The position numbers and the translations under genes are program-made. Below the pieces are notes generated by a model that was not told where the DNA came from, did not search any database, and was given only the letters and a program-made list of their open reading frames with translations. A stretch of 8,738 nucleotides of DNA from RGIG995 sp045652445 (GTDB lineage Bacteria > Bacillota > Clostridia > Oscillospirales > UBA644), in contig JAZRUJ010000050.1 in assembly GCA_045652445.1 (NCBI GenBank), forward strand, positions 1 through 8,738. Direction: 5' to 3'. Shown here one piece after another: positions 1 through 4,622 of the stretch (position 1 is the stretch's first letter; each line of letters starts with the position of its first letter).

Positions 1-429
1 TACGAAGAAACCCGTGCTGCCTTGCAAAAAGAATTTGCCTGGAATTGGGATTCGGACAACAAAGAAATTGGCGGACTGAACCTGGTTACGTTGGATAACT
101 CCCAGGGATTCTTCACCAAAGACGCTTACGATAAACTCCAAGAAGAAATCAAAAAGGGACTACCCATGATTCTGTTCATGCACGTACCCCTTAACTGTGG
201 AACTCTGAAGGCAGGTCCTCAAGACCCCATGTTTGCAGAATCCCGTTACTCGGAAGAAGAGTTTGCCATTAGCCGCAAGACCGTGGATTTGATTGAATCC
301 ACTCCCCTGATTAAGGCAACCTTTGCCGGACACTGGCACTGCGACAGCCAATATCCCGACCATCAGCCCCCCACCTACGTTACTCCCGGTGCTTATGCAG
401 GAATCGTTCGCTTGATTGAAGTGAAATAA
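1..429 (+). CDS. Metallophosphoesterase, C-terminal part (5' truncated by window edge)
   Basis: The reading frame is open from base 1 to the TAA at 427-429, giving 142 residues of a longer protein whose start lies outside the window. Two hallmarks of the calcineurin-like metallophosphoesterase fold are visible: a metal-binding His after a hydrophobic strand (ILFMHVPL, His at about residue 61) and the GHxH motif (AGHWH, about 110-113). The N-terminal DxH, GDxxD and GNH motifs would be upstream. The family uses a two-metal centre to hydrolyse phosphomonoesters or diesters. The substrate cannot be told from this fragment, and there is no membrane segment in the visible part. A TTG at 22 could be mistaken for the start, but the frame continues upstream and the domain would be incomplete. 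An intrinsic terminator follows directly. Confidence 0.85.
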   Translation, partial: YEETRAALQKEFAWNWDSDNKEIGGLNLVTLDNSQGFFTKDAYDKLQEEIKKGLPMILFMHVPLNCGTLKAGPQDPMFAESRYSEEEFAISRKTVDLIESTPLIKATFAGHWHCDSQYPDHQPPTYVTPGAYAGIVRLIEVK

Positions 430-432
430 CTT

Positions 433-468
433 AAAAAAAAAGAACCCCGACAGGGGTTCTTTTTTATT
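433..468 (+). terminator. Intrinsic terminator of the metallophosphoesterase gene
   Basis: A perfect 8-bp stem AGAACCCC/GGGGTTCT (441-448 and 453-460) has a GACA loop. It is preceded by an A-run and followed by TTTTTATT. It starts a few bases after the stop codon and could act in both directions. Confidence 0.9.
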
Positions 469-529
469 GTCTATGGGCTACAAAAAAGATATTTTTGAAA
501 GTTTTGAGTATGAATTTGAACTTTTTCAA

Positions 530-705
530 AAATCACGGCAAAGCCGTGTATATCACCAAGACGAAGTCTTGCATATCATCAATTCCGTAGGAAGTGTATA
601 TCATCATTGCGAAATCGAAATACAGCCTGCGGCTGATGATATACACCTTCGGTGATGAAATGCACGCGTACCGCGTGATGATATACCATTGCTTTCGCAA
701 TGGAT
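530..705. repeat. Array of short hairpins with TGATGATATAC linkers (extragenic repeat element)
   Basis: At least six perfect mini-stems with mostly 3-nt loops lie in a row: CACGGC/GCCGTG (534-548), CAAGAC/GTCTTG (557-571), TTCC/GGAA (583-593), CAGCC/GGCTG (623-635), CACC/GGTG (644-654), CACGCG/CGCGTG (663-677), plus CCATTGC/GCAATGG (686-703, 4-nt loop). Between them is an 11-nt linker. In the left half it reads GTATATCATCA or close variants (about 548, 571, 596). In the right half it reads the reverse complement TGATGATATAC (about 634, 653, 676). GTGTATATCATCA at 594-606 is exactly complementary to 634-646. The block is therefore a nested palindrome. No protein is convincingly encoded. It fills the gap between the metallophosphoesterase terminator and the tRNA-Ser terminator. 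Confidence 0.75.
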
Positions 706-737
706 AAAAAACGACAGGTCGAAACCTGTCGTTTTTT
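706..737 (-). terminator. Terminator of tRNA-Ser (bidirectional hairpin)
   Basis: The arms AAAAAACGACAGGT (706-719) and ACCTGTCGTTTTTT (724-737) form a perfect 14-bp stem closed by CGAA. Read on the minus strand it begins in the CCA end of tRNA-Ser and finishes in a T-run, as expected for termination of the tRNA transcript. Confidence 0.9.
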
Positions 738-825
738 GGCGGAGAGTGTGGGATTCGAACCCACGTGCCGGTTAGGGCAAACGGTTTTCAAGACCGCCTC
801 GTTATGACCGCTTCGATAACTCTCC
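737..825 (-). tRNA. tRNA-Ser (anticodon TGA), CCA end encoded
   Basis: The minus strand folds as a class II tRNA of 89 nt including CCA. The 7-bp acceptor stem is GGAGAGT/ACTCTCC with discriminator G (complement of 740) and an encoded CCA (complement of 737-739). The anticodon loop CTTGAAA carries TGA, there is a long variable arm, and the T loop reads GGTTCGAATCC. The long variable arm and TGA anticodon identify serine decoding UCN codons. A consensus promoter lies about 80 bp upstream at 908-936 and a terminator abuts the 3' end, so it is a monocistronic tRNA unit. Its leader contains a second, degraded tRNA-like segment. Confidence 0.97.
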
Positions 826-854
826 AAATCTTAATTTGCAAAACAAAATCCGGC

Positions 855-900
855 TTATATCCGCTGCCTCGTTATGACCGCTTTCAATATGCCTGCGAAT
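855..900 (-). pseudogene. Partial tRNA-Ser-like relic in the tRNA-Ser leader
   Basis: An 18-nt stretch, GCCTCGTTATGACCGCTT, occurs inside the tRNA-Ser gene (796-813, D-arm region) and again at 866-883, exactly 70 bp away in the same orientation. Similarity continues weakly to the 5' side on the minus strand: the intact GGAGAGTTATCG aligns with GCAGGCATATTG. On the 3' side a weak CGG/CCG stem encloses a 7-nt loop, like a broken anticodon arm. No acceptor 3' strand or T arm is visible. It is read here as the remains of a tandem tRNA duplicate between promoter and surviving gene. Confidence 0.5.
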
Positions 901-907
901 ATAGGAT

Positions 908-936
908 ATTGTATCACATTTTTGGGGAAATGTCAA
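908..936 (-). promoter_or_regulatory. SigA promoter of tRNA-Ser
   Basis: On the minus strand TTGACA (complement of 931-936) and TACAAT (complement of 908-913) are separated by 17 bp, with an upstream TGTG at -16 (TGTGATACAAT). The predicted transcription start is near 901, so the transcript crosses the tRNA relic before tRNA-Ser. Confidence 0.85.
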
Positions 937-940
937 GATA

Positions 941-971
941 AAATCTCCCGGCAATCCGGGAGATTTTTATT
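941..971 (-). terminator. Intrinsic terminator after the XRE regulator gene
   Basis: The 11-bp stem AAATCTCCCGG/CCGGGAGATTT (941-951 and 956-966) has a 4-nt loop and T-rich flanks on both strands. It lies just past the stop codon of the minus-strand regulator and just upstream of the tRNA-Ser promoter. Confidence 0.85.
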
Positions 972-976
972 TTTAA

Positions 977-1294
977 TTAAAGTTCTCGCAACAAGGCTTC
1001 CACCACGACAAAAATCGCCTTTCGCTTTTCCTCGGAGCAATCTTTGACTTGCTCCCACAGTTGAGACGCCTTGTATCCGGCAGAAACGGTAAGCACATCC
1101 TGGAAAATATAATCGGCAGAAATCTCCAAACCGTTGAGCAGAGCAATCAAAACCTCATACCGGGGAAACGATTCACCCCGTTCAATCAAAGAAATATAAT
1201 TGGAACCCACTCCAATTTTCTCTGCAAACTCCTCCTGGGTTAACCCCAAAGATTCTCGACGCTGTTTGATGCGAAGTCCTACTTCTTTACTCAT
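977..1294 (-). CDS. XRE-family helix-turn-helix transcriptional regulator
   Basis: This is a 105-residue predicted DNA-binding protein, cytoplasmic and without membrane segments. The N-terminal half is a typical HTH_3/Cro-CI domain (about residues 6-60). It has the helix pair TQEEFAEKIGV (19-29) and the recognition helix GSNYISLIERGE (30-41), ending with the helix that carries SADYIF. The remainder (about 70-105) is a short helical tail, probably for dimerisation. I chose the ATG at 1294 because AGGGG lies 8 nt upstream. An in-frame ATG at 1315 has no ribosome binding site and sits almost on the predicted transcription start. The gene has its own extended -10 promoter and terminator. ACGAAT half-sites flank the promoter and could be an autoregulatory operator. 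Its target genes are unknown. The length resembles small phage-type or stress regulators, but no phage genes are nearby. Confidence 0.88.
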   Translation of the reverse strand: MSKEVGLRIKQRRESLGLTQEEFAEKIGVGSNYISLIERGESFPRYEVLIALLNGLEISADYIFQDVLTVSAGYKASQLWEQVKDCSEEKRKAIFVVVEALLREL

Positions 1295-1327
1295 TGTTAC
1301 AACCCCTAAACTCATTCGTTTAGATAT

Positions 1328-1356
1328 AGTATAACAATAAAAATACGAATATTACA
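1328..1356 (-). promoter_or_regulatory. Putative promoter and operator of the XRE regulator gene
   Basis: On the minus strand an extended -10, TGTTATACT, has its TATACT hexamer at 1328-1333; the matching -35 (about 1351-1356, TGTAAT) is poor. ATTCGT at 1314-1319 and ACGAAT at 1345-1350 form an inverted repeat flanking the -10, and ATACGAAT recurs as a direct repeat at 1343-1350 and 1367-1374. This arrangement would suit repression by the encoded HTH protein, which is inference. Confidence 0.5.
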
Positions 1357-1400
1357 GACCATTATCATACGAATCTCATTATTAACATGTGAGTGCAAAA

Positions 1401-1429
1401 CAAAAAAATCACAGGCAAATCCTGTGAAT
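1401..1429 (-). terminator. Intrinsic terminator of the comF-family gene
   Basis: TCACAGG (1409-1415) and CCTGTGA (1421-1427) form a 7-bp stem with a 5-nt loop. On the minus strand the stem is followed by seven T (complement of 1402-1408). It lies about 20 bp past the stop codon. Confidence 0.85.
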
Positions 1430-1447
1430 CCCTAAAATTCTTTTGTT

Positions 1448-2155
1448 TTAATCCGATTGATTACTCTCCACAATCCGTTCGTAATTGAGATACAGTTTAA
1501 ATTTTTGTAGAGGTGCGACCCGTAAGGCGGTATATACGGTGACTTCCTCGGAACCTTGTTGTTTTATCAAATCACTGCAGGCTCGGGCGGTGGCTCCGGA
1601 GGTGTACAAGTCGTCCACCAAAACAACCCGATTTCCGGAAAGATTGGTCTTGGACGAACCCGTTCGATAAGCGTTTTTGGCATTTTCTTCCCGTGCCAGC
1701 CGGGTGGGGCATTCCACTTGGGACAAAAAACCGCTTCTCTTGGAAAGAATTCGAGCATCGAAAGGAATCCCGAGAGACTGTGACATGGCTTTTGCAATCA
1801 CTTCACTTTGATTGTACCGTCGGGGACGTCCGTCCTTTGCCCGGGGAACACAGGTAATTACGTCTGCTTTGCTCTCCAGGTTTTGATACCGCTCCGCCAA
1901 CTGTTCCCCAAACCATTTGCCCAGGGCTTTTTCTCCGCCGTATTTAAAGCGATAAAGCCCCTGCTTAACAGGGTCTTCAAAGCGATAGAGAGAAACGGTG
2001 TCGGTAAAATATTGTGAAGCGAATTTCAGCCGAGGGTCTGCCATCGCCTCGGCACACTCCGGGCAAAACAGATTTTCATCGGACACTTCCACGGATTTTC
2101 CGCAAAGCAAACAGGTCTGCCCGAACAGGTAGCGAAAAATTCGTTTCACAGCCAT
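1448..2155 (-). CDS. ComF family protein (phosphoribosyltransferase-like, competence/DNA uptake type)
   Basis: The 235-residue protein has the normal ComF length and domain order. An N-terminal zinc-finger-like pair, CLLC (15-18) and CPEC (31-34), is followed by FKYGG (70-74), the RRYNQS motif (112-117) and a type I phosphoribosyltransferase PRPP loop, VVLVDDLYTSGAT (177-189). ComF is known as a cytoplasmic partner of the ComFA helicase in transforming Gram-positives, but homologues are widespread in species with no known competence and their substrate is uncertain. No comFA or other competence gene is adjacent. GAGGAG lies only 3 nt before the ATG at 2155, which is short. The GTG two codons in (2149) would have a 9-nt spacing and may be the real start. 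A strong SigA-type promoter lies at 2191-2218 and the gene ends in its own terminator. Confidence 0.93.
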   Translation of the reverse strand: MAVKRIFRYLFGQTCLLCGKSVEVSDENLFCPECAEAMADPRLKFASQYFTDTVSLYRFEDPVKQGLYRFKYGGEKALGKWFGEQLAERYQNLESKADVITCVPRAKDGRPRRYNQSEVIAKAMSQSLGIPFDARILSKRSGFLSQVECPTRLAREENAKNAYRTGSSKTNLSGNRVVLVDDLYTSGATARACSDLIKQQGSEEVTVYTALRVAPLQKFKLYLNYERIVESNQSD

Positions 2156-2190
2156 TTTCTCCTCGTCATTCCTTTCAGATTATTGACTTT

Positions 2191-2218
2191 ATTATACACA
2201 ATTTTTAGAATTTGTCAA
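2191..2218 (-). promoter_or_regulatory. SigA promoter of the comF-family gene
   Basis: On the minus strand TTGACA (complement of 2213-2218) and TATAAT (complement of 2191-2196) are both perfect, with a 16-bp spacer and TTGTG just before the -10. The same bases read TTGTCA on the plus strand, so a plus-strand promoter (TTGTCA, 17 bp, TATTTT at 2235-2240) could share the -35 region back to back. Confidence 0.85.
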
Positions 2219-2247
2219 TTCCCATAGTCTATCGTATTTTTGGGGTT

Positions 2248-2276
2248 CATACAATAATACAAACAATTTCAGGAGG
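2248..2276 (+). promoter_or_regulatory. Possible mother-cell sigma -10 element and ribosome binding site of the M14 peptidase gene
   Basis: CATACAATA at 2248-2256 matches the -10 consensus of the Bacillus mother-cell factors (SigE CATACAnT, SigK CATAnnnTA), but no good -35 is found at the proper distance. A weak SigA alternative (TTGTCA at 2212, TATTTT at 2235) overlaps it. AGGAGG at 2271-2276 lies 6 nt before the ATG and fixes the start. Confidence 0.4.
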
Positions 2277-2282
2277 ATTGAC

Positions 2283-3557
2283 ATGGATACTGTAAGATTA
2301 AATTCCCGGGGACCCGACGTGGCCCTTTTGCAGGCAATTCTCAACCGACTGGGGTTCAACACCGGCACGGTGGACGGAATTTTCGGAACCCGAACCCAAA
2401 ATGGCGTGATTCGGTTTCAGCGTTCCGCCGGACTTTCTCCCGACGGAGTGGTGGGTGCGAAAACCTGGGGAGCATTGGAGCCGTATATCATGGGATACCG
2501 TACCTATTTGATTCGCCGGGGCGATACGTTTTTTGATCTTGCCCGGCGGTTTAACACCACCGTTTCCGCCATTGAAACGGCAAATCCAAACGTAAATCCC
2601 AACGACCTGCAAATCGGTCAGCGGGTGATTATCCCCTCTCGGGACCCGGTGGTCTTAACCAACATTCCTTACACCTCCCAAACTCTCCGGAGAAACCTTG
2701 AGGGGTTGACAAAACGTTATCCATTCTTGCGGACAGGAGTAGTAGGGAGGTCTGTAAACGGTCAGCCCATTCCCTATCTTATCTTTGGAAACGGTCCCAT
2801 AAAAGTGGGATATAACGCCGCACATCACGCCAACGAGTGGATTACCACCCCGGTTTTGATGAAATTCACAGAGCAAATGTGCCAAGCCTATACCCTTGGG
2901 GTTTCCCTGGCAGGAAGCGACGTGGGTCAACTGTGGGAACGCACCACGTTCGTCATCGTCCCTATGGTCAACCCCGACGGCGTGGACTTGGTTACAGGGC
3001 AATATCCCCCCGGTTCGAGAGAATACAACGCCGCGTTATCGTTGAACACGGACCTTCCCTTCCCCGAAGGCTGGAAAGCAAACATTGTGGGGACGGACTT
3101 AAACCTGAACTATCCCGCCGGTTGGGAAGAGGCACGGCGAATCAAGTTTGAACAGGGGTACACCCAGCCCGGACCGCGGGACTACGTAGGTCCCTCCCCC
3201 TTGTCTGCCCCGGAATCCCGAGCCATGGCACGGTTTACCGAACAACAGGATTTTCGCCTCATCTTGGCGTACCACACCCAGGGAGAAATTATTTTCTGGA
3301 AATATCTCGATTATCAGCCGGAAAATTCCTTGGAAATTGCCCGGCGATTTTCAGAAGTCAGCGGATATACCGTAGAAGAAACGCCCTATTCTTCCGGCTT
3401 TGCAGGGTATAAGGATTGGTTTATTCAAACCTGGAACCGCCCCGGATATACCATCGAATGCGGCAGAGGCGTCAACCCCTTGCCCATCTCCCAATTCAAT
3501 GAAATTTACCGAGATAATCTTGGAATTTTACTTTTAGGCGGAGAATTGGCGGAGTAA
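2283..3557 (+). CDS. PG_binding-LysM-M14 zinc peptidase (gamma-D-glutamyl-diamino acid endopeptidase-like)
   Basis: The 424-residue protein has three parts: a peptidoglycan-binding type 1 domain (about 3-67, with DGIFGTRTQNGVIRFQ), a LysM domain (about 73-118, YLIRRGDTFFDLARRF to IGQRVIIP), and an M14 carboxypeptidase-fold domain (about 130-420). Visible catalytic elements are the zinc motif HANE (His182, Glu185), the third zinc ligand His331 in AYHTQG, and the catalytic Glu392 in YTIECGRG. DLNLNYP (272-278) is the substrate-binding segment; the position equal to the carboxypeptidase A Arg145 appears to be Leu. The architecture resembles endopeptidase I of Lysinibacillus sphaericus and YqgT, which cut cell-wall or spore peptides next to diaminopimelate. 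There is no signal peptide. A strong RBS (AGGAGG, 6 nt) supports the start. It forms its own unit, convergent with the next gene. The exact bond cleaved is inferred. Confidence 0.92.
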   Translation: MDTVRLNSRGPDVALLQAILNRLGFNTGTVDGIFGTRTQNGVIRFQRSAGLSPDGVVGAKTWGALEPYIMGYRTYLIRRGDTFFDLARRFNTTVSAIETANPNVNPNDLQIGQRVIIPSRDPVVLTNIPYTSQTLRRNLEGLTKRYPFLRTGVVGRSVNGQPIPYLIFGNGPIKVGYNAAHHANEWITTPVLMKFTEQMCQAYTLGVSLAGSDVGQLWERTTFVIVPMVNPDGVDLVTGQYPPGSREYNAALSLNTDLPFPEGWKANIVGTDLNLNYPAGWEEARRIKFEQGYTQPGPRDYVGPSPLSAPESRAMARFTEQQDFRLILAYHTQGEIIFWKYLDYQPENSLEIARRFSEVSGYTVEETPYSSGFAGYKDWFIQTWNRPGYTIECGRGVNPLPISQFNEIYRDNLGILLLGGELAE

Positions 3558-3565
3558 AAAATATA

Positions 3566-3600
3566 AAAAATCCCACAACACGCTTGTTTGTGGGATTTTT
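3566..3600. terminator. Bidirectional terminator between convergent genes
   Basis: AAAAATCCCACAA (3566-3578) pairs with TTGTGGGATTTTT (3588-3600), with T-rich sequence after it on either strand. It lies between the stop of the M14 peptidase gene (+) and the stop of the phosphatidyltransferase gene (-) and can serve both. Confidence 0.9.
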
Positions 3601-3603
3601 ATT

Positions 3604-4185
3604 TTATTCTGCAGAAATTTCTTGGGATTGATCCGAGACCAAGAACAACTGCACAAAGCGGATAAAATACCGAACCAAGGCGAAGAGCATTAGTCCCGTA
3701 CTGGTGAGAACCGGCAACACCACGTACCACGCACCCGACGGTTCGGGGGAAAACAAAACCAAATACCCCACAACTCCGTAAAAGACGGCGGTGGACAGTT
3801 TTCCGAACCATTCGGAAGAACGCATAGACTTCACTTTTCGGTACAACAAAAGCCCGCCAATCCCTTGAAAGGATTCCTTGACCACAATAACCGAAAACAA
3901 AATCCACATGATGGGATAGCGAAGCAACAGACAGCCGGACACCACCGCCTGGGTCAGTTTATCCGCCAGAGGGTCTAAGATTTTCCCAAGTTCGGTCTCC
4001 ATGTGGCATTTTCGGGCGATGATTCCGTCCATCACGTCAGTCAATCCGGATAACAACACCACAACCGCGGCCCAAAGGTCCAATTTTAAGCAATACAGAG
4101 CGGCAAACACCGGTAAAAGCAACATCCGAACGTAGCACAAAATATTCGGAATCGAGCAATATTCCTTTTGATGATTCAAAGGCAC
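3604..4185 (-). CDS. CDP-alcohol phosphatidyltransferase family membrane enzyme (PgsA-like)
   Basis: This integral membrane enzyme family transfers a phosphatidyl group from CDP-diacylglycerol to an alcohol in the cytoplasmic membrane, glycerol-3-phosphate in the case of PgsA. The signature D(x2)DG(x2)AR(x8)G(x3)D(x3)D is complete: Asp50, Asp53-Gly54, Ala57-Arg58, Gly67, Asp71, Asp75. Several hydrophobic segments surround it (about 18-45, 77-107, 132-147, 155-180). I place the start at the GTG at 4185, giving 193 residues. It has an AAAGGAG site 9 nt upstream and puts the typical SIPNILCYVRMLLLPVF segment near the N-terminus. An ATG at 4236 lacks a binding site and coincides with the predicted transcription start. 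Whether this is the main phosphatidylglycerophosphate synthase or a second paralogue cannot be decided here. Confidence 0.9.
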   Translation of the reverse strand: MPLNHQKEYCSIPNILCYVRMLLLPVFAALYCLKLDLWAAVVVLLSGLTDVMDGIIARKCHMETELGKILDPLADKLTQAVVSGCLLLRYPIMWILFSVIVVKESFQGIGGLLLYRKVKSMRSSEWFGKLSTAVFYGVVGYLVLFSPEPSGAWYVVLPVLTSTGLMLFALVRYFIRFVQLFLVSDQSQEISAE

Positions 4186-4243
4186 AGAACAACACTCCTT
4201 TGTTGTACAATATAGATTTACTATAGTTATACCCATATGATGT

Positions 4244-4273
4244 ATAATATACCCTATCTGTACAGAATGTCAA
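4244..4273 (-). promoter_or_regulatory. SigA-type promoter of the phosphatidyltransferase gene
   Basis: On the minus strand TTGACA (complement of 4268-4273) is followed after 18 bp by TATTAT (complement of 4244-4249). The predicted transcription start near 4237 argues against translation from the ATG at 4236. Confidence 0.65.
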
Positions 4274-4324
4274 GATAGTTTTTCATATTGACACAAAGTT
4301 GCCTTACTTCGATGGATTTTTGCC

Positions 4325-4364
4325 ACAAAAAGTTACCGACCGCCGAAAAATTCCGGTCGGTCGG
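4325..4364 (-). terminator. Probable terminator of spoVM
   Basis: ACCGACCG (4335-4342) pairs with CGGTCGGT (4354-4361) around an 11-nt loop. On the minus strand it is followed by AAC and TTTTT. It lies about 30 bp past the spoVM stop and before the next promoter. Confidence 0.6.
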
Positions 4365-4390
4365 CAACACTTCAGAGACTTGAGAACCGG

Positions 4391-4465
4391 TCAATCCCGG
4401 ATTCCGAAGATGGCTTTCAAAAGTCCCCGTAGGATTCTGGGGGATTTTACGGCAACAATCTTCAT
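4391..4465 (-). CDS. spoVM: Stage V sporulation protein SpoVM (24 aa)
   Basis: The translation is MKIVAVKSPRILRGLLKAIFGIRD. Bacillus subtilis SpoVM, from memory, begins MKFYTIKLPKFLGG and continues IVRAMLG. Both share Met-Lys at 1-2, Lys7, Pro9, a basic residue at 10, Leu12, Gly14, a basic residue at 17, Ala18 and Gly21. SpoVM is an amphipathic helix that recognises the convex outer forespore membrane and anchors the coat ATPase SpoIVA in the mother cell. The basic, hydrophobic 24-residue helix with Pro9 fits that role. AAAGGTGG lies 8 nt before the ATG. A CATAAGATA sequence (complement of 4491-4499) upstream resembles a mother-cell sigma -10. It sits alone between thiT and the phosphatidyltransferase gene and is small enough to be missed by routine gene calling. 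The gene implies a sporulating host. Confidence 0.88.
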   Translation of the reverse strand: MKIVAVKSPRILRGLLKAIFGIRD

Positions 4466-4490
4466 GCTTCCACCCACCTTTCGCTTATTT

Positions 4491-4518
4491 TATCTTATGC
4501 AAAAAAGAAAAAAAGGGT
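4491..4518 (-). promoter_or_regulatory. Possible SigE/SigK-type promoter of spoVM
   Basis: On the minus strand CATAAGATA (complement of 4491-4499) matches the SigK -10 pattern CATAnnnTA and partly the SigE -10. An AC dinucleotide lies 17 bp upstream, within TTGACC, which is near the SigK -35 requirement. spoVM is transcribed in the mother cell in Bacillus, so the context agrees. The -35 evidence is weak. Confidence 0.4.
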
Positions 4519-4559
4519 CAATGAATCCCAATTGTAAATTAAAAAATTGCAAGTCTTAC

Positions 4560-4600
4560 AGAAAAGATACGAATCCCCCTTGCAAAAAAGAGGGATTCGT
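4560..4600 (-). terminator. Terminator hairpin after thiT
   Basis: ACGAATCCC (4569-4577) pairs with GGGATTCGT (4592-4600); two more pairs follow after a mismatch. On the minus strand it is followed by ATCTTTTCTG, a weak T tract. It lies just past the thiT stop. Confidence 0.55.
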
Positions 4601-4608
4601 GTTATAAT
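4580..4608 (+). promoter_or_regulatory. Possible plus-strand promoter antisense to thiT
   Basis: TTGCAA (4580-4585), a 17-bp spacer and a perfect TATAAT (4603-4608) preceded by GTGT give an extended -10 much like the serpin promoter (GTGTTATAAT in both). No plus-strand gene starts downstream, so any transcript would run into thiT in antisense. It overlaps the thiT terminator hairpin. Confidence 0.35.
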
Positions 4609-4622
4609 GTATGTAGGTTTTG

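Noticed and set aside
467..655. A 62-codon plus-strand frame after the metallophosphoesterase terminator
   Set aside because: It starts with TTG without a ribosome binding site inside the preceding terminator, and its second half is only a translation of the hairpin array (VYHQ, VYHH, ADDIH come from the repeated linker). No known domain.
530..705. CRISPR array interpretation of the hairpin block
   Set aside because: The repeated unit is only 11 nt, it inverts half way, the intervals are self-complementary 9-18 nt hairpins rather than about 30-nt spacers, and no cas gene is present.
579..827. An 82-codon minus-strand frame
   Set aside because: It runs through tRNA-Ser, its terminator and the hairpin array, so it is a by-product of structured non-coding DNA.
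796..883. tRNA-Ser direct repeat as an attachment site of an integrated element
   Set aside because: The copies are only 70 bp apart with no integrase, and they match the 5' half of the tRNA, whereas integration usually uses the 3' half.
4567..4600. A further ATACGAAT/ATTCGT pair as a remote operator of the XRE regulator
   Set aside because: The hexamer is expected a few times by chance in this length, and here it forms the base of the thiT terminator stem.
4299..4607. A 102-codon plus-strand frame
   Set aside because: It lies opposite spoVM and its terminator, has no ribosome binding site or recognisable domain, and its composition is not like the neighbouring genes.
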